The position numbers were made by a program, and so were the translations under genes. Under the pieces are notes generated by a model. It searched no databases, was not told the DNA's origin, and saw only the letters and a list, made by a program, of their open reading frames with translations. Positions 20,901-35,500 of a stretch of 64,000 nt of DNA are shown here, in pieces. Origin of the DNA: Sanderia malayensis (lineage: Eukaryota > Cnidaria > Scyphozoa > Semaeostomeae > Pelagiidae); assembly GCA_013076295.1 (NCBI GenBank), contig RQOL01000546.1, positions 1 through 64,000 of the forward strand. Reading direction: 5' to 3'. Within the stretch, counting starts at the first letter, position 1. Every line of letters starts with the position of its first letter.

Positions 20901-20980
20901 TTATATTTTAGCAAACAAAGGCAGAACTAAAAGAAAAGAATACAATCGTGAAATAGTTTAGAGGCAAAGAAAATTAAAAA

Positions 20981-21271
20981 TTAAAATAGCTGTAGGGGAA
21001 TGCTGGACGTTTGATTGTTAAGGGAGGGGTGGTCACGTAGGATGAGAAGGCTTTCAAACAAAAGGAGATCAAACTCATTGGATGCTTTCTTTAAAATAGA
21101 AAAGTTGCCAAGAGTGGCCTCATGCCCAGAGGCAATAAGGTGGTCTAGTATGGCCGAAGAGGAAGACTTAAGAGGTTGACCTGCTTTTCCTATTCCCAAA
21201 TGTTCCTGGCTGCGAGTGGCTAAATGACGGGAGGTGTTCCCATAGTAACAGAAATTGTTGTCTATCATCAA
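20981..21271 (-). pseudogene. Penelope-like element GIY-YIG endonuclease, C-terminal remnant, copy 2
   Basis: A 96-codon frame differing from copy 1 at one residue (C in place of S at position 8). YYG (9-11), R15, R20, E73 and N85 are kept. As in copy 1, the reverse transcriptase and the GIY half are missing and the start lies within the right inverted repeat. Confidence 0.7.
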
Positions 21272-21334
21272 CTGAAATTGTCTCTGGTTTTTCTTATCAT
21301 GTCAATTCTTATCGTCGTCTACATTTTGAAATTT

Positions 21335-24300
21335 CAAAATGTTGAACCTAGTTCAAATTGGTGAACCTAGTTCAAAATGTTGAACCTAGTTCAAATTGTG
21401 GAACCTAGTTAAAATTGTGGAACCTAGTTCAAATTGTGGAACCTAGTTCAAATTTTGGAACCTAGTTCAAATTATGGAAGCTAGTTCAAAATGTGGAGCC
21501 TAGTTCAAATTGTTGAACCTGGTTCAAATGTTGAACCTAGTTCAAATTGGGGAAACTAGTTCAAATGTGGAACCTAGTTCAAATTGTTGAACCTAGTTCA
21601 AAATGTTGAACCTAGTTCAAATTGGTGAACCTAGTTCAAAATGTTGAACCTAGTTCAAATTGTTGAACCTAGTTGAAAATGTGGAACCTAGTTCAAATTG
21701 TTGAACCTAGTTCAAAATGTGGAACCTAGTTCAAATTGTTGAATCTAGTTCAAATGTGGAACCTAGTTCAAATGTGGAACCTAGTTCAAGTTGTGGAACC
21801 TAGTTCAAATTGTTCAACCTGGTTCAAATTGTGGAACCTAGTTCAAAATGCGGAACCCAGTTCAAGTTGTGGAACCTAGTTCAAATTGTTCAACCTAGTT
21901 CAAATTGTGGAACCTCGTTCAAAATGTTGAACCTAGTTCAAATTGGTGAACCTAGTTCAAAATGTTGAACCTAGTTTAAATTGTGGAACCTAGTTCAAAT
22001 TGTGGAACCTAGTTCAATTTGTGGAACCTAGTTCAAATTTTGGAACCTAGTTCAAATTGTGGAACCTAGTTCAAATTGTTGAACCTAGTTCAAATTGTGG
22101 AACCCAGTTCAAAATGTGGAACCTAGTTCAAATATGGAACCTAGTTCAAATTGTGGAACCTAGTTCAAAGTGTGGAACCTAGTTCAAATTGTTGAACCTG
22201 GTTCAAATGTGGAACCGACTTCTAATGTGGAGCCTAGTTCAAATTGTGGAACCTAGTTCAAAATGTGGAACCATTTCAAATTGTTGAACCTGGTTCAAAT
22301 GTGGAACCTAGTTCAAATGTGGAACCTAGTTCAAAATGTGGAACCTAGTACAAATTGTGGAACCTAGTTCAAAATGTGGAACCTAGTTCAAATGTGGAAC
22401 CTAGTTCAAATTGTTGAACCTAGTTCAAAATGTTGAACCTAGTTCAAAATGTTGAACCTAGTTCAAATTGGTGAACCTAGTTCAAAATGTGGAACCTAGT
22501 TCAAATTGTTGAACCTAGTTCAAATGCGGAACCTAGTTCAAATGTGGAACCTAGTTCAAGTTGTGGAACCTAGTTCAAATTGTTCAACCTAGTTCAAATT
22601 GTGGAACCTAGTTCAAAATGCGGAACCTAGTTAAAGTTGTGGAACCTAGTTCAAATTGTTCAGCCTAGTTCAAATTGTGGAACCTAGTTCAAATTGTTGA
22701 ACCTAGTTCAAATTGTGGAACCCATTTCAAAATGTGGAACCTAGTTCAAATGCGGAGCCTAGTTCAAATTGCTGAACCTAGTTCAAACCTGGAACCTACT
22801 TCAAATGTGGAACCTGGTTCAAAATGCGGAACCTAGTTCAAATTGTGGAATCTAGTTCAAAATGTTGAACCTTGTTCAAATTGTTGAACCTCGTTCAATA
22901 TTGTTGACCATTGTTCAATATGGTTGAACCTAGTTCAAAATGTGGAACCTAGTTCAAATTGTTGAATCTAGTTCAAATTGTCGAACCTAGTTCAAAATGT
23001 GGAACCTAGTTCAAATTGCGGAATCTAGTTCAAAATGTGGAACCTAGTTCAAGTTGCGGAACCTAGTTCAAATTGTTCAACCTAGTTCAAATTGTTGAAC
23101 CTAGTTCAATATTGTTGACCATTGTTCAATATGGTTGAACCTAGTTCAAATTGTTGAACCTAGTTCAAATTGTGGAACCTAGTTGGAAATGTGGAACCCA
23201 GTTTAAATTGTGGAACCTAGTTCAAAATGTGGAACCTAGTTCAAATTGCGGAATCTAGTTCAAAATGTGGAACCTAGTTCAAGTTGCGGAACCTAGTTCA
23301 AATTGTTCAACCTAGTTCAAACTGTTGAACCTAGTTCAATATTGTTGACCATTGTTCAATATGGTTGAACCTAGTTCAAATTGTTGAACCTAGTTCAAAT
23401 TGTGGAACCTAGTTCAAAATGTGGAATCTAGTTCAAAATGTGGAACCTAGTTCAAATTGTTGAATCTTGTTCAAATTGTCGAACCTAGTTCAAATTGTTG
23501 AATCTAGTTCAAATTGTCGAACCTAGTTCAAAATGTGGAACCTAGTTCAAATTATGGAATCTAGTTCAAATTGTTGAACCTAGTTCAAATTGTTGAACCT
23601 AGTTCAATATTGTTGACCATTGTTCAATATGGTTGAACCTAGTTCAAATTGTTGAACCTAGCTCAAATTGTGGAACCTAGTTGAAAATGTTGAACCCAGT
23701 TCAAATTGTGGAACCTAGTTCAAAATGTGGAATCTAGTTCAAAATGTGGAACCTAGTTCAAATTGTTGAATCTAGTTCAAATTGTCTAACCTAGTTCAAA
23801 ATGTTGAACCTAGTTCAAATTGGTGAACCTTGTTCAAATGTGGAACCTAGTTCAAATTGTTGAACCTAGTTCAAAATATTGAACCTAGTTCAAATTGGTG
23901 AACCTAGTTCAAATTGGTGAACCTAGTTCAAAATGTTGATCCTAGTTCAAATTGTTGAACCTTGTTCAAAATGTGGAACCTAGTTCAAATTGTTGAACCT
24001 AGTTCAAAATGTGGAACCTAGTTCAAATTGTTGAACCTAGTTCAAATGTGGAACCTAGTTCAAATGTGGAACCTAGTTCAAGTTGTGGAACCTAGTTCAA
24101 ATTGTTCAACCTAGTTCAAATTGTGGAACCTAGTTCAAAATGCGGAACCTAGTTCAAGTTGTGGAACCTAGTTCAAATTGTTCAACCTAGTTCAAATTGT
24201 GGAACCTAGTTCAAATTGTTGAACCTAGTTCAAATTGTGGAACCCATTTCAAAATGTGGAACCTAGTTCAAATGTGGAGCCTAGTTCAAATTGTTGAACC

Positions 24301-27300
24301 TGGTTCAAAATGTGGAACCTAGTTCAAATTGTTGAACCTAGTTCAAAATGGGGAACCTAGTTCAAATGTGGAACCTAGTTCAAACTGTTGAACCTAGTTC
24401 AAATCTGGAACCTACTTCAAATGTGGAACCTGGTTCAAAATGTGGAACCTAGTTCAAATTGCAGAATCTAGTTCAAAATGTTGAACCTAGTTCAAATTGT
24501 TGAACCTAGTTCAATATTGTTGACCATTGTTCAATATGGTTGAACCTAGTTCAAATTGTTGAACCTAGTTCAAATTGTGGAACCTAGTTCAAATTGGTGA
24601 ACCTAGTTCAATATTGTTGACCATTGTTCAATATGGTTGAACCTAGTTCAAATTGTTGAACCTAGTTCAAATTGTGGAACCTAGTTGGAAATGTGGAACC
24701 CAGTTCAAATTGTGGAACCTAGTTCAAAATGTGGAACCTAGTTCAAATTGCGGAATCTAGTTCAAAATGTGGAACCTAGTTCAAGTTGCGGAACCTAGTT
24801 CAAATTGTTCTACCTAGTTCAAACTGTTGAACCTAGTTCAATATTGTTGACCATTGTTCAATATGGTTGAACCTAGTTCAAATTGTTGAACCTAGTTCAA
24901 ATTGTGGAACCTAGTTCAAAATGTGGAATCTAGTTCAAAATGTGGAACCTAGTTCAAATTGTTGAATCTTGTTCAAATTGTCGAACCTAGTTCAAAATGT
25001 GGAACCTAGTTCAAATTATGGAATCTAGTTCAAATTGTTCAACCTAGTTCAAATTGTGGAACCTAGTTCAAAATGTGGAATCTAGTTCAAAATGTGGAAC
25101 CTAGTTCAAATTGTTGAATCTAGTTCAAATTGTCGAACCTAGTTCAAAATGTGGAACCTAGTTCAAATTATGGAATCTAGTTCAAATTGTTCAACCTAGT
25201 TCAAATTGTTGAACCTAGTTCAATATTGTTGACCATTGTTCAATATGGTTGAACCTAGTTCAAATTGTTGAACTTAGCTCAAATTGTGGAACCTAGTTGA
25301 AAATGTTGAACCCAGTTCAAATTGTGGAACCTAGTTCAAAATGTGGAATCTAGTTCAAAATGTGGAACCTAGTTCAAATTGTTGAATCTAGTTCAAATTG
25401 TCTAGCCTAGTTCAAAATGTTGAACCTAGTTCAATTTGGTGAACCTTGTTCAAATGTGGAACCTAGTTCAAATTGTTGAACCTAGTTCAAAATATTGAAC
25501 CTAGTTCAAATTGGTGAACCTAGTTCAAATTGGTGAACCTAGTTCAAAATGTTGAACCTAGTTCAAATTGTTGAACCTAGTTCAAAATGTGGAACCTAGT
25601 TCAAATTGTTGAACCTAGTTCAAAATGTGGAACCTAGTTAATATTGTTGAACCTAGTTCAAATGTGGAACCTAGTTCAAATGTGGAACCTAGTTCAAGTT
25701 GTGGAACCTAGTTCAAATTGTTCAACCTAGTTCAAATTGTGGAACCTAGTTCAAAATGCGGAACCTAGTTCAAGTTGTGGAACCTAGTTCAAATTGTTCA
25801 ACCTAGTTCAAATTGTGGAACCTAGTTCAAATTGTTGAACCTAGTTCAAATTGTGGAACCCATTTCAAAATGTGGAACCTAGTTCAATTGTGGAGCCTAG
25901 TTCAAATTGTTGAACCTGGTTCAAAATGTGGAACCTAGTTCAAATTGTTGAACCTAGTTCAAAATGTGGAACCTAGTTCAAATGTGGAACCTAGTTCAAA
26001 CTGTTGAACCTAGTTCAAATCTGGAACCTACTTCAAATGTGGAACCTGGTTCAAAATGTGGAACCTAGTTCAAATTGCGGAATCTAGTTCAAAATGTTGA
26101 ACCTAGTTCAAATTGTTGAACCTAGTTCAATATTGTTGACCATTGTTCAATATGGTTGAACCTAGTTCAAATTGTTGAACCTAGTTCAAATTGTGGAACC
26201 TAGTTGAAAATGTGGAACCTAGTTCAAATTGTGGAACCCAGTTCAAAATGTGGAATCTAGTTCAAAATGTGGAACCTAGTTCAAGTTGTGGAACCTAGTT
26301 CAAATTGTTCAACCTAGTTCAAATTGTGGAACCTAGTTCAAAATGTGGAACCTAGTTCAAATGTGGAACCTAGTTCAAATTGTTGAACCTAGTTCAAATG
26401 TGGAACCTAGTTCAAATGTGAAACCTAGTTCAAGTTGTGGAACCTAGTTCAAATTGTTCAATCTAGTTCAAATTGTGGAACCTAGTTCAAAATGTTGAAC
26501 CTAGTTCAAATGTGGAACCTAGTTCAAAAGTGGAACCTAGTTCAAATTGTTGAACCTAGTTCAAAATGTTGAACCTAGTTCAAATTGGTGAAACTAGTTC
26601 AAATGTGGAACCTAGTTCAAATTGTTGAACCTAGTTCAAAATGTTGAACCCAGTTCAAATTGGTGAACCTAGTTCAAGATGTTGAACCTAGTTCAAATTG
26701 TTGAACCTAGTTGAAAATGTGGAACCTAGTTCAAATTGTTGAACCTAGTTCAAAATGTGGAACCTAGTTCAAATTGGTGAACCTAGTTCAAAATGTTGAA
26801 CCTAGTTCAAATTGTTGAACCTAGTTGAAAATGTGGAACCTAGTTCAAATTGTTGAACCTAGTTCAAAATGTGGAACCTAGTTCAAATTGTTGAATCTAG
26901 TTCAAATTGTGGAACCCAGTTCAAAATGTGGAATCTAGTTCAAAATCTGGAACCTAGTTCAAGTTGTGGAACCTAGTTCAAATTGTTCAACCTAGTTCAA
27001 ATTGTGGAACCTAGTTCAAAATGTGGAACCTAGTTCAAATGTGGAACCTAGTTCAAATTGTTGAACCTAGTTCAAATGTGGAACCTAGTTCAAATGTGAA
27101 ACCTAGTTCAAGTTGTGGAACCTAGTTCAAATTGTTCAATCTAGTTCAAATTGTGGAACCTAGTTCAAAATGTGGAACCTAGTTCAAATGTGGAACCTAG
27201 TTCAAAAGTGGAACCTAGTTCAAATTGTTGAACCTAGTTCAAAATGTTGAACCTAGTTCAAATTGGTGAAACTAGTTCAAATGTGGAACCTAGTTCAAAT

Positions 27301-30300
27301 TGTTGAACCTAGTTCAAAATGTTGAACCCAGTTCAAATTGGTGAACCTTGTTCAAAATGTTGAACCTAGTTCAAATTGTTGAACCTAGTTGAAAATGTGG
27401 AACCTAGTTCAAATTGTTGAACCTAGTTCAAAATGTGGAACCTAGTTCAAATTGTTGAATCTAGTTCAAATGTGGAACCTAGTTCACATGTGGAACCTAG
27501 TTCAAGTTGTGGAACCTAGTTCAAATTGTTCAACCTGGTTCAAATTGTGGAACCTAGTTCAAAATGCGGAACCCAGTTCAATTTGTGGAACCTAGTTCAA
27601 ATTGTTCAACCTAGTTCAAATTGTGGAACCTCGTTCAAAATGTTGAACCTAGTTCAAATTGGTGAACCTAGTTCAAAATGTTGAACCTAGTTTAAATTGT
27701 GGAACCTAGTTCAAATTGTGGAACCTAGCTCAAATTGTGGAACCTAGTTCAAATTTTGGAACCTAGTTCAAATTGTGGAACCTAGTTCAAATTGTTGAAC
27801 CTAGTTCAAATTGTGGAACCCAGTTCAAAGTGTGGAACCTAGTTCAAATATGGAACCTAGTTCAAATTGTGGAACCTAGTTCAAAATGTGGAACCTAGTT
27901 CAAATATGGAACCTAGTTCAAATTGTGGAACCTAGTTCAAAGTGTGGAACCTAGTTCAAATTGTTGAACCTGGTTCAAATGTGGAACCGACTTCTAATGT
28001 GGAGCCTAGTTCAAATTGAGGAACCTAGTTCAAAATGTGGAACCTAGTTCAAATGTGGAACCTAGTTCAAATTGTTGAACCTAGTTCAAAATGTTGAACC
28101 TAGTTCAAAATGTTGAAACTAGTTCAAATTGGTGAACCTAGTTCAAAATGTTGAACCTAGTTCAAATTGTTGAACCTAGTTCAAAATGTTGAACTTAGTT
28201 CAAATTGTGGAACCTAGTTAAAATTGTGGAACCTAGTTCAAATTGTGGAACCTAGTTCAAAGTGTGGAACCCAGTTCAAATTGTTGAACCTGGTTCAAAT
28301 GTGGAACCGACTTCTAATGTGGAGCCTAGTTCAAATTGTGGAACCTGGTTAAAAATGTGGAACCATTTCAAATTGTTGAACCTGGTTCAAATGTGGAACC
28401 TAGTTCAAATGTGGAACCTAGTTCAAAATGTGGAACCTAGTACAAATTGTGGAACCTAGTTCAAAATGTGGAACCTAGTTCAAATGTGGAACCTAGTTCA
28501 AATTGTTGAACCTAGTTCAAAATGTTGAACCTAGTTCAAAATGTTGAACCTAGTTCAAATTGGTGAACCTAGTTCAAAATGTTGAACCTAGTTCAAATTG
28601 TTGAACCTAGTTCAAAATGTTGAACTTAGTTCAAATTGTGGAACCTAGTTAAAATTGTGGAACCTAGTTCAAATTGTGGAACCTAGTTCAAATTGTTGAA
28701 CCTAGTTCAAATTGTGGAACCTAGTTCAAATTTTTGAACCTAGTTCAAATTGTGGAACCCATTTCAAAATGTGGAACCTAGTTCAAATGTGGAGCCTAGT
28801 TCAAATTGTTGAATATGGTTCAAAATGTGGAACCTAGTTCAAATTGTGGAACCTAGTTCAAATTTTTGAACCTAGTTCAAACTGTTGAACCTAGTTCAAA
28901 TCTGGAACCTACTTCAAATGTGGAACCTGGTTCAAAATGTGGAACCTAGTTCAAATTGTGGAATCTAGTTCAAAATGTGGAACCTAGTTCAAATTGTTGA
29001 ATCTCGTTCAAATGGTCGAACCCAGTTCAAAATGTGGAACCTAGTTCAAATGTGGAACTTAGTTCAAATTGTGGAACCTAGTTCAAGTTTTTGAACCTAG
29101 TTCAAATTGTGGAACCTAGTTCAAATTGTGGGACCTAGTTCAAATTGTGGAACCCAGTTCAAAATGTGGAACCTAGTTCAAATGTGGAGCCTAGTTCAAA
29201 TTGTTGAACCTGGTTCAAAATGTGGAACCTAGTTCAAATTGTTGAACCTAGTTCAAAATGTGTAACCTAGTTCAAATTGTTGAACCTAGTTCAAATTGTG
29301 GAACCTAGTTCAAATTGTTGAACCTAGTGCAAATTGTGGAACCCAGTTCAAAATGTGGAACCTAGTTCAAATGTGGAGCCTAGTTAAAATCGTTGAACCT
29401 GGTTCAAAATGTGGAACCTAGTTCAAATTGTTGAACCCAGTTCAAAATGTGGAACCTAGTTCAAATGTGGAGCCTCGTTCAAATTGTTGAACCTGGTTCA
29501 AAATGTGGAACCTAGTTCAAATTGTTGAACCTAGTTCAAATGTGGAACCTAGTTCAAACTGTTGAACCTAGTTCAAATCTGGAACCTACCTCAAATGTGG
29601 AACCTGGTTCAAAATGTGGAACCTAGTTCAAATTGTGGAATCTAGTTCAAAATGTGGAACCTAGTTCAAATTGTTGAATCTAGTTCAAATTGTCGAACCT
29701 AGCTCAAAATGTGGAACCTAGTTCAAATTGTGGAATCTAGTTCAAAATGTGAAACCTTGTTCAAGTTGTGGAACCTAGTTCAAATTGCTCAACCTAGTTC
29801 AAATTGTTGAACCTAGTTCAATATTGTTGACCATTGTACAATATGGTTGAACCTAGTTCAAAATGTTGAACCTAGTTCAAATTGTTGAACCTACTTCAAA
29901 ATGATGAACTTAGTTCAAATTGTGGAACCTAGTTCAAATTGTGGAACCTAGTTCAAATTGTGGAACCTAGTTCAAATTGTTGAACCTAGTTCAAATTGTG
30001 GAACCTAGTTCAAATTGTTGAACCTAGTTCAAATTGTGGAACCCATTTCAAAATGTGGAACCTAGTTCAAATGTGGAGCCTAGTTCAAATTGTTGAATAT
30101 GGTTCAAAATGTGGAACCTAGTTCAAATTGTGGAACCTAGTTCAAATTTTTGAACCTAGTTCAAACTGTTGAACATAGTTCAAATCTGGAACTTACTTCA
30201 AATGTGGAACCTGGTTCAAAATGTGGAACCTAGTTCAAATTGTGGAATCTAGTTCAAAATGTGGAACCTAGTTCAAATTGTTGAATCTCGTTCAAATGGT

Positions 30301-31922
30301 CGAACCCAGTTCAAAATGTGGAACCTAGTTCAAATGTGGAACCTAGTTCAAATTGTGGAACCTAGTTCAAGTTTTTGAACCTAGTTCAAATTGTGGAACC
30401 TAGTTCAAATTGTGGGACCTAGTTCAAATTGTGGAACCCAGTTCAAAATGTGGAACCTAGTTCAAATGTGGAGCCTAGTTCAAATTGTTGAACCTGGTTC
30501 AAAATGTGGAACCTAGTTCAAATTGTTGAACCTAGTTCAAAATGTGTAACCTAGTTCAAATTGTTGAACCTAGTTCAAATTGTGGAACCTAGTTCAAATT
30601 GTTGAACCTAGTGCAAATTGTGGAACCCAGTTCAAAATGTGGAACCTAGTTCAAATGTGGAGCCTAGTTAAAATCGTTGAAGCTGGTTCAAAATGTGGAA
30701 CCTAGTTCAAATTGTTGAACCCAGTTCAAAAGGTGGAACCTAGTTCAAATTGTTGAACCTAGTTCAAATGTGGAACCTAGTTCAAACTGTTGAACCTAGT
30801 TCAAATCTGGAACCTACCTCAAATGTGGAACCTGGTTCAAAATGTGGAACCTAGTTCAAATTGTGGAATCCAGTTCAAAATGTGGAACCTAGTTCAAATT
30901 GTTGAATCTAGTTCAAATTGTCGAGCCTAGCTCAAAATGTGGAACCTAGTTCAAATTGTGGAATCTAGTTCAAAATGTGGAACCTTGTTCAAGTTGTGGA
31001 ACCTAGTTCAAATTGTTCAACCTAGTTCAAATTGTTGAACCTAGTTCAATATTGTTGACCATTGTACAATATGGTTGAACCTAGTTCAAATTGTTGAACC
31101 CAGTTCAAATTATTGAACCTAGTTGAAAATGTGGAACCTAGTTCAAATTGTGGAACCTAGCTCAAATTGTTGAATCTAGTTCAAATTGTCGAACCTAGTT
31201 CAAAATGTGGAACCTAGTTCAAATTATGGAATCTAGTTCAAATTGTTCAACCTAGTTCAAATTGTTGAACCTAGTTCAATATTGTTGACCATTGTTCAAT
31301 ATGGTTGAACCTAGTTCAAATTGTTGAACCTAGCTCAAATTGTGGAACCTAGTTGAAAATGTGAAACCCAGTTCAAATTGTGGAACCTAGTTCAAAATGT
31401 GGAATCTAGTTCAAAATGTGGAACCTAGTTCAAATTGTGGAATCTAGTTCAAAATGTGGAACCTAGTTCAAATTGTTGAATCTAGTTCAAATTGTCGAAC
31501 CTAGTTCAAAATGTGGAACCTAGTTCAAATTGTGGAATCTAGTTGAAAATGTGGAACCTTGTTCAAGTTGTGGAACCTAGTTCAAATTGTTCAACCTAGT
31601 TCAAATTGTTGAACCTAGTTCAATATTGTTGACCATTGTTCAATATGGTTGAACCTAGTTCAAATTGTTGAACCTAGTTCAAATTGTTGAACCTAGTTCA
31701 AATTGTTGAACCTAGTTCAATATTGTTGACCATTGTTCAATATGGTTGAACCTAGTTCAAATTGTTGAACCTAGTTCAAATTGTTGAACCTAGTTGAAAA
31801 TGTGGAACCTAGTTCAAATTGTGGAACCTAGTTCAAAATGTGGAATCTGGTTCAAAATGTGGAACCTAGTTCAAATTGTTGAATCTAGTTCAAATTGTCG
31901 AACCTTGTTCAAAATGTGGAAC
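21335..31922. repeat. Satellite family A, segment 3
   Basis: 19-bp family A throughout. From 21335 to about 26200 it copies segment 2. After that, other blocks follow, including a roughly 1284-bp repeat marked by GTTGAATATGG (28811 and 30095 for the GAATAT). A 65-codon open frame at 28262-28459 is only satellite with mutated TAG triplets. No gene. Confidence 0.95.
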
Positions 31923-32082
31923 AATAGAGATACCAGGTGGGAAGCGAATTGCATGTAGAAATTTCAAAATGTAGACAACGATAAGAATTGACATGATAAG
32001 AAAAACCAGAGTCAATTTCAGTTGATGATAGACAAATCCAAAGACAAATCCATGACAAAAATTAAATTAAATTTAAAACGAC

Positions 32083-32151
32083 ATATTCATAACGTCTCGC
32101 TGAATAACTGTCAGCATCCTCAGATGATAAGAAGTAGACGACATGCAATAT
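32083..32151 (-). ncRNA. Hammerhead-ribozyme-like motif, copy 3
   Basis: Identical by eye to the motif at 14403-14471, including the GAGA variant. Confidence 0.45.
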
Positions 32152-32231
32152 TTATATTTTAGCAAACAAAGGCAGAACTAAAAGAAAAGAATACAATCGT
32201 CAAATAGTTTAGAGGCAAAGAAAATTAAAAA

Positions 32232-32522
32232 TTAAAATAGCTGTAGGGGAATGCTGGACGTTTGATTGTTAAGGGAGGGGTGGTCACGTAGGATGAGAAG
32301 GCTTTCAAACAAAAGGAGATCAATCTCATTGGATGCTTTCTTTAAAATAGAAAAGTTGCCAAGAGTGGCCTCATACCCAGAGGCAATAAGGTGGTCTAGT
32401 ATGGCCGAAGAGGAAGACTTAAGAGGTTGACCTGCTTTTCCTATTCCCAAATGTTCCTGGCTGCGAGTGGCTAAATGACGGGAGGTGTTCCCATAGTAAC
32501 AGAAATGTTTGTCTATCATCAA
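32232..32522 (-). pseudogene. Penelope-like element GIY-YIG endonuclease, C-terminal remnant, copy 3
   Basis: A 96-codon frame that differs from copy 2 at four residues (positions 5, 6, 50 and 67). YYG, R15, R20, E73 and N85 remain. It stays open despite lacking the reverse transcriptase, which over such a short length need not mean selection. Confidence 0.7.
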
Positions 32523-32585
32523 CTGAAATTGTCTCTGGTTTTTCTTATCATGTCAATTCTTATCGTCGTCTACATTTCGAAATTT

Positions 32586-35500
32586 CAAAATGTTGAACCT
32601 AGTTCAAATTTTGGAACCTAGTTCAAATTGTGGAAGCTAGTTCAAAATGTGGAGCCTAGTTCAAATTGTTGAACCTGGTTCAAATGTTGAACCTAGTTCA
32701 AATTGGGGAAACTAGTTCAAATGTGGAACCTAGTTCAAATTGTTGAACCTAGTTCAAAATGTTGAACCTAGTTCCAATTGGTGAACCTAGTTCAAAATGT
32801 TGAACCTAGTTCAAATTGTTGAACCTAGTTGAAAATGTGGAACCTAGTTCAAATTGTTGAACCTAGTTCAAAATGTGGAACCTAGTTCAAATTGTTGAAT
32901 CTAGTTCAAATGTGGAACCTAGTTCAAATGTGGAACCTAGTTCAAGTTGTGGAACCTAGTTCAAATTGTTCAACCTGGTTCAAATTGTGGAACCTAGTTC
33001 AAAATGCGGAACCCAGTTCAAGTTGTGGAACCTAGTTCAAATTGTTCAACCTAGTTCAAATTGTGGAACCTCGTTCAAAATGTTGAACCTAGTTCAAATT
33101 GGTGAACCTAGTTCAAAATGTTGAACCTAGTTTAAATTGTGGAACCTAGTTCAAATTGTGGAACCTAGTTCAAATTGTGGAACCTAGTTCAAATTTTTGA
33201 ACCTAGTTCAAATTGTGGAACCTAGTTCAAATTGTTGAACCTAGTTCAAATTGTGGAACCCAGTTCAAAATGTGGAACCTAGTTCAAATATGGAACCTAG
33301 TTCAAATTGTGGAACCTAGTTCAAAGTGTGGAACCTAGTTCAAATTGTTGAACCTGGTTCAAATGTGGAACCGACTTCTAATGTGGAGCCTAGTTCAAAT
33401 TGTGGAACCTAGTTCAAAATGTGGAACCATTTCAAATTGTTGAACCTGGTTCAAATGTGGAACCTAGTTCAAATGTGGAACCTAGTTCAAAATGTGGAAC
33501 CTAGTACAAATTGTGGAACCTAGTTCAAAATGTGGAACCTAGTTCAAATGTGGAACCTAGTTCAAATTGTTGAACCTAGTTCAAAATGTTGAACCTAGTT
33601 CAAAATGTTGAACCTAGTTCAAATTGGTGAACCTAGTTCAAAATGTTGAACCTAGTTCAAATTGTTGAACCTAGTTCAAAATGTTGAACTTAGTTCAAAT
33701 TGTGGAACCTAGTTAAAATTGTGGAACCTAGTTCAAATTGTGGAACCTAGTTCAAAGTGTGGAACCTAGTTCAAATTGTTGAACCTGGTTCAAATGTGGA
33801 ACCGACTTCTAATGTGGAGCCTAGTTCAAATTGTGGAACCTAGTTCAAAATGTGGAACCATTTCAAATTGTTGAACCTGGTTCAAATGTGGAACCTAGTT
33901 CAAATGTGGAACCTAGTTCAAAATGTGGAACCTAGTACAAATTGTGGAACCTAGTTCAAAATGTGGAACCTAGTTCAAATGTGGAACCTAGTTCAAATTG
34001 TTGAACCTAGTTCAAAATGTTGAACCTAGTTCAAAATGTTGAACCTAGTTCAAATTGGTGAACCTAGTTCAAAATGTTGAACCTAGTTCAAATTGTTGAA
34101 CCTAGTTCAAAATGTTGAACTTAGTTCAAATTGTGGAACCTAGTTAAAATTGTGGAACCTAGTTCAAATTGTGGAACCTAGTTCAAATTGTTGAACCTAG
34201 TTCAAATTGTGGAACCTAGTTCAAATTGTTGAACCTAGTTCAAATTGTGGAACCCATTTCAAAATGTGGAACCTAGTTCAAATGTGGAGCCTAGTTCAAA
34301 TTGTTGAACATGGTTCAAAAGGTGGAACCTAGTTCAAATTGTGGAACCTAGTTCAAATTTTTGAACCTAGTTCAAACTGTTGAACCTAGTTCAAATCTGG
34401 AACCTACTTCAAATGTGGAACCTGGTTCAAAATGTGGAACCTAGTTCAAATTGTGGAATCTAGTTCAAAATGTGGAACCTAGTTCAAATTGTTGAATCTC
34501 GTTCAAATGGTCGAACCCAGTTCAAAATGTGGAACCTAGTTCAAATGTGGAACCTAGTTCAAATTGTGGAACCTAGTTCAAGTTTTTGAACCTAGTTCAA
34601 ATTGTGGAACCTAGTTCAAATTGTTGGACCTAGTTCAAATTGTGGAACCCAGTTCAAAATGTGGAACCTAGTTCAAATGTGGAGCCTAGTTCAAATTGTT
34701 GAACCTGGTTCAAAATGTGGAACCTAGTTCAAAGTGTTGAACCTAGTTCAAAATGTGGAACCTAGTTCAAATTGCTGAACCTAGTTCAAATTGTGGAACC
34801 TAGTTCAAATTGTTGAACCTAGTGCAAATTGTGGAACCCAGTTCAAAATGTGGAACCTAGTTCAAATGTGGAGCCTAGTTAAAATCGTTGAACCTGGTTC
34901 AAAATGTGGAACCTAGTTCAAATTGTTGAACCCAGTTCAAAATGTGGAACCTAGTTCAAATGTGGAGCCTAGTTCAAATTGTTGAACCTGGTTCAAAATG
35001 TGGAACCTAGTTCAAATTGTTGAACCTAGTTCAAATGTGGAACCTAGTTCAAACTGTTGAACCTAGTTCAAATCTGGAACCTACCTCAAATGTGGAACCT
35101 GGTTCAAAATGTGGAACCTAGTTCAAATTGTGGAATCTAGTTCAAAATGTGGAACCTAGTTCAAATTGTTGAATCTAGTTCAAATTGTCGAACCTAGCTC
35201 AAAATGTGGAACCTAGTTCAAATTGTTCAACCTAGTTCAAATTGTTGAACCTAGTTCAATATTGTTGACCATTGTACAATATGGTTGAACCTAGTTCAAA
35301 TTGTTGAACCCAGTTCAAATTATTGAACCTAGTTGAAAATGTGGAACCTAGTTCAAATTGTGGAACCTAGCTCAAATTGTTGAATCTAGTTCAAATTGTC
35401 GAACCTAGTTCAAAATGTGGAACCTAGTTCAAATTATGGAATCTAGTTCAAATTGTTCAACCTAGTTCAAATTGTTGAACCTAGTTCAATATTTTTGACC

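Larger units (their letters stand above)
20672..21334 (-). mobile_element. Penelope-like retroelement fragment, copy 2
   Basis: Same 663-bp insert as at 14243, exactly 6429 bp further on, with the same satellite on both sides. Inverted repeats at 20708-20782 and 21260-21334. It came with the satellite block and not by new transposition. Confidence 0.75.
31923..32585 (-). mobile_element. Penelope-like retroelement fragment, copy 3
   Basis: Third copy of the 663-bp insert, 11251 bp after copy 2. Left flank matches the other copies; the right flank is the same series with several monomers missing. Inverted repeats at 31959-32033 and 32511-32585. It has more substitutions than copies 1 and 2. 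Confidence 0.75.

Noticed and set aside
28262..28459. 65-codon frame of repeated short peptides
   Set aside because: Only satellite A where several TAG triplets are mutated; the 19-bp period breaks frame and no start context or flank supports a gene.
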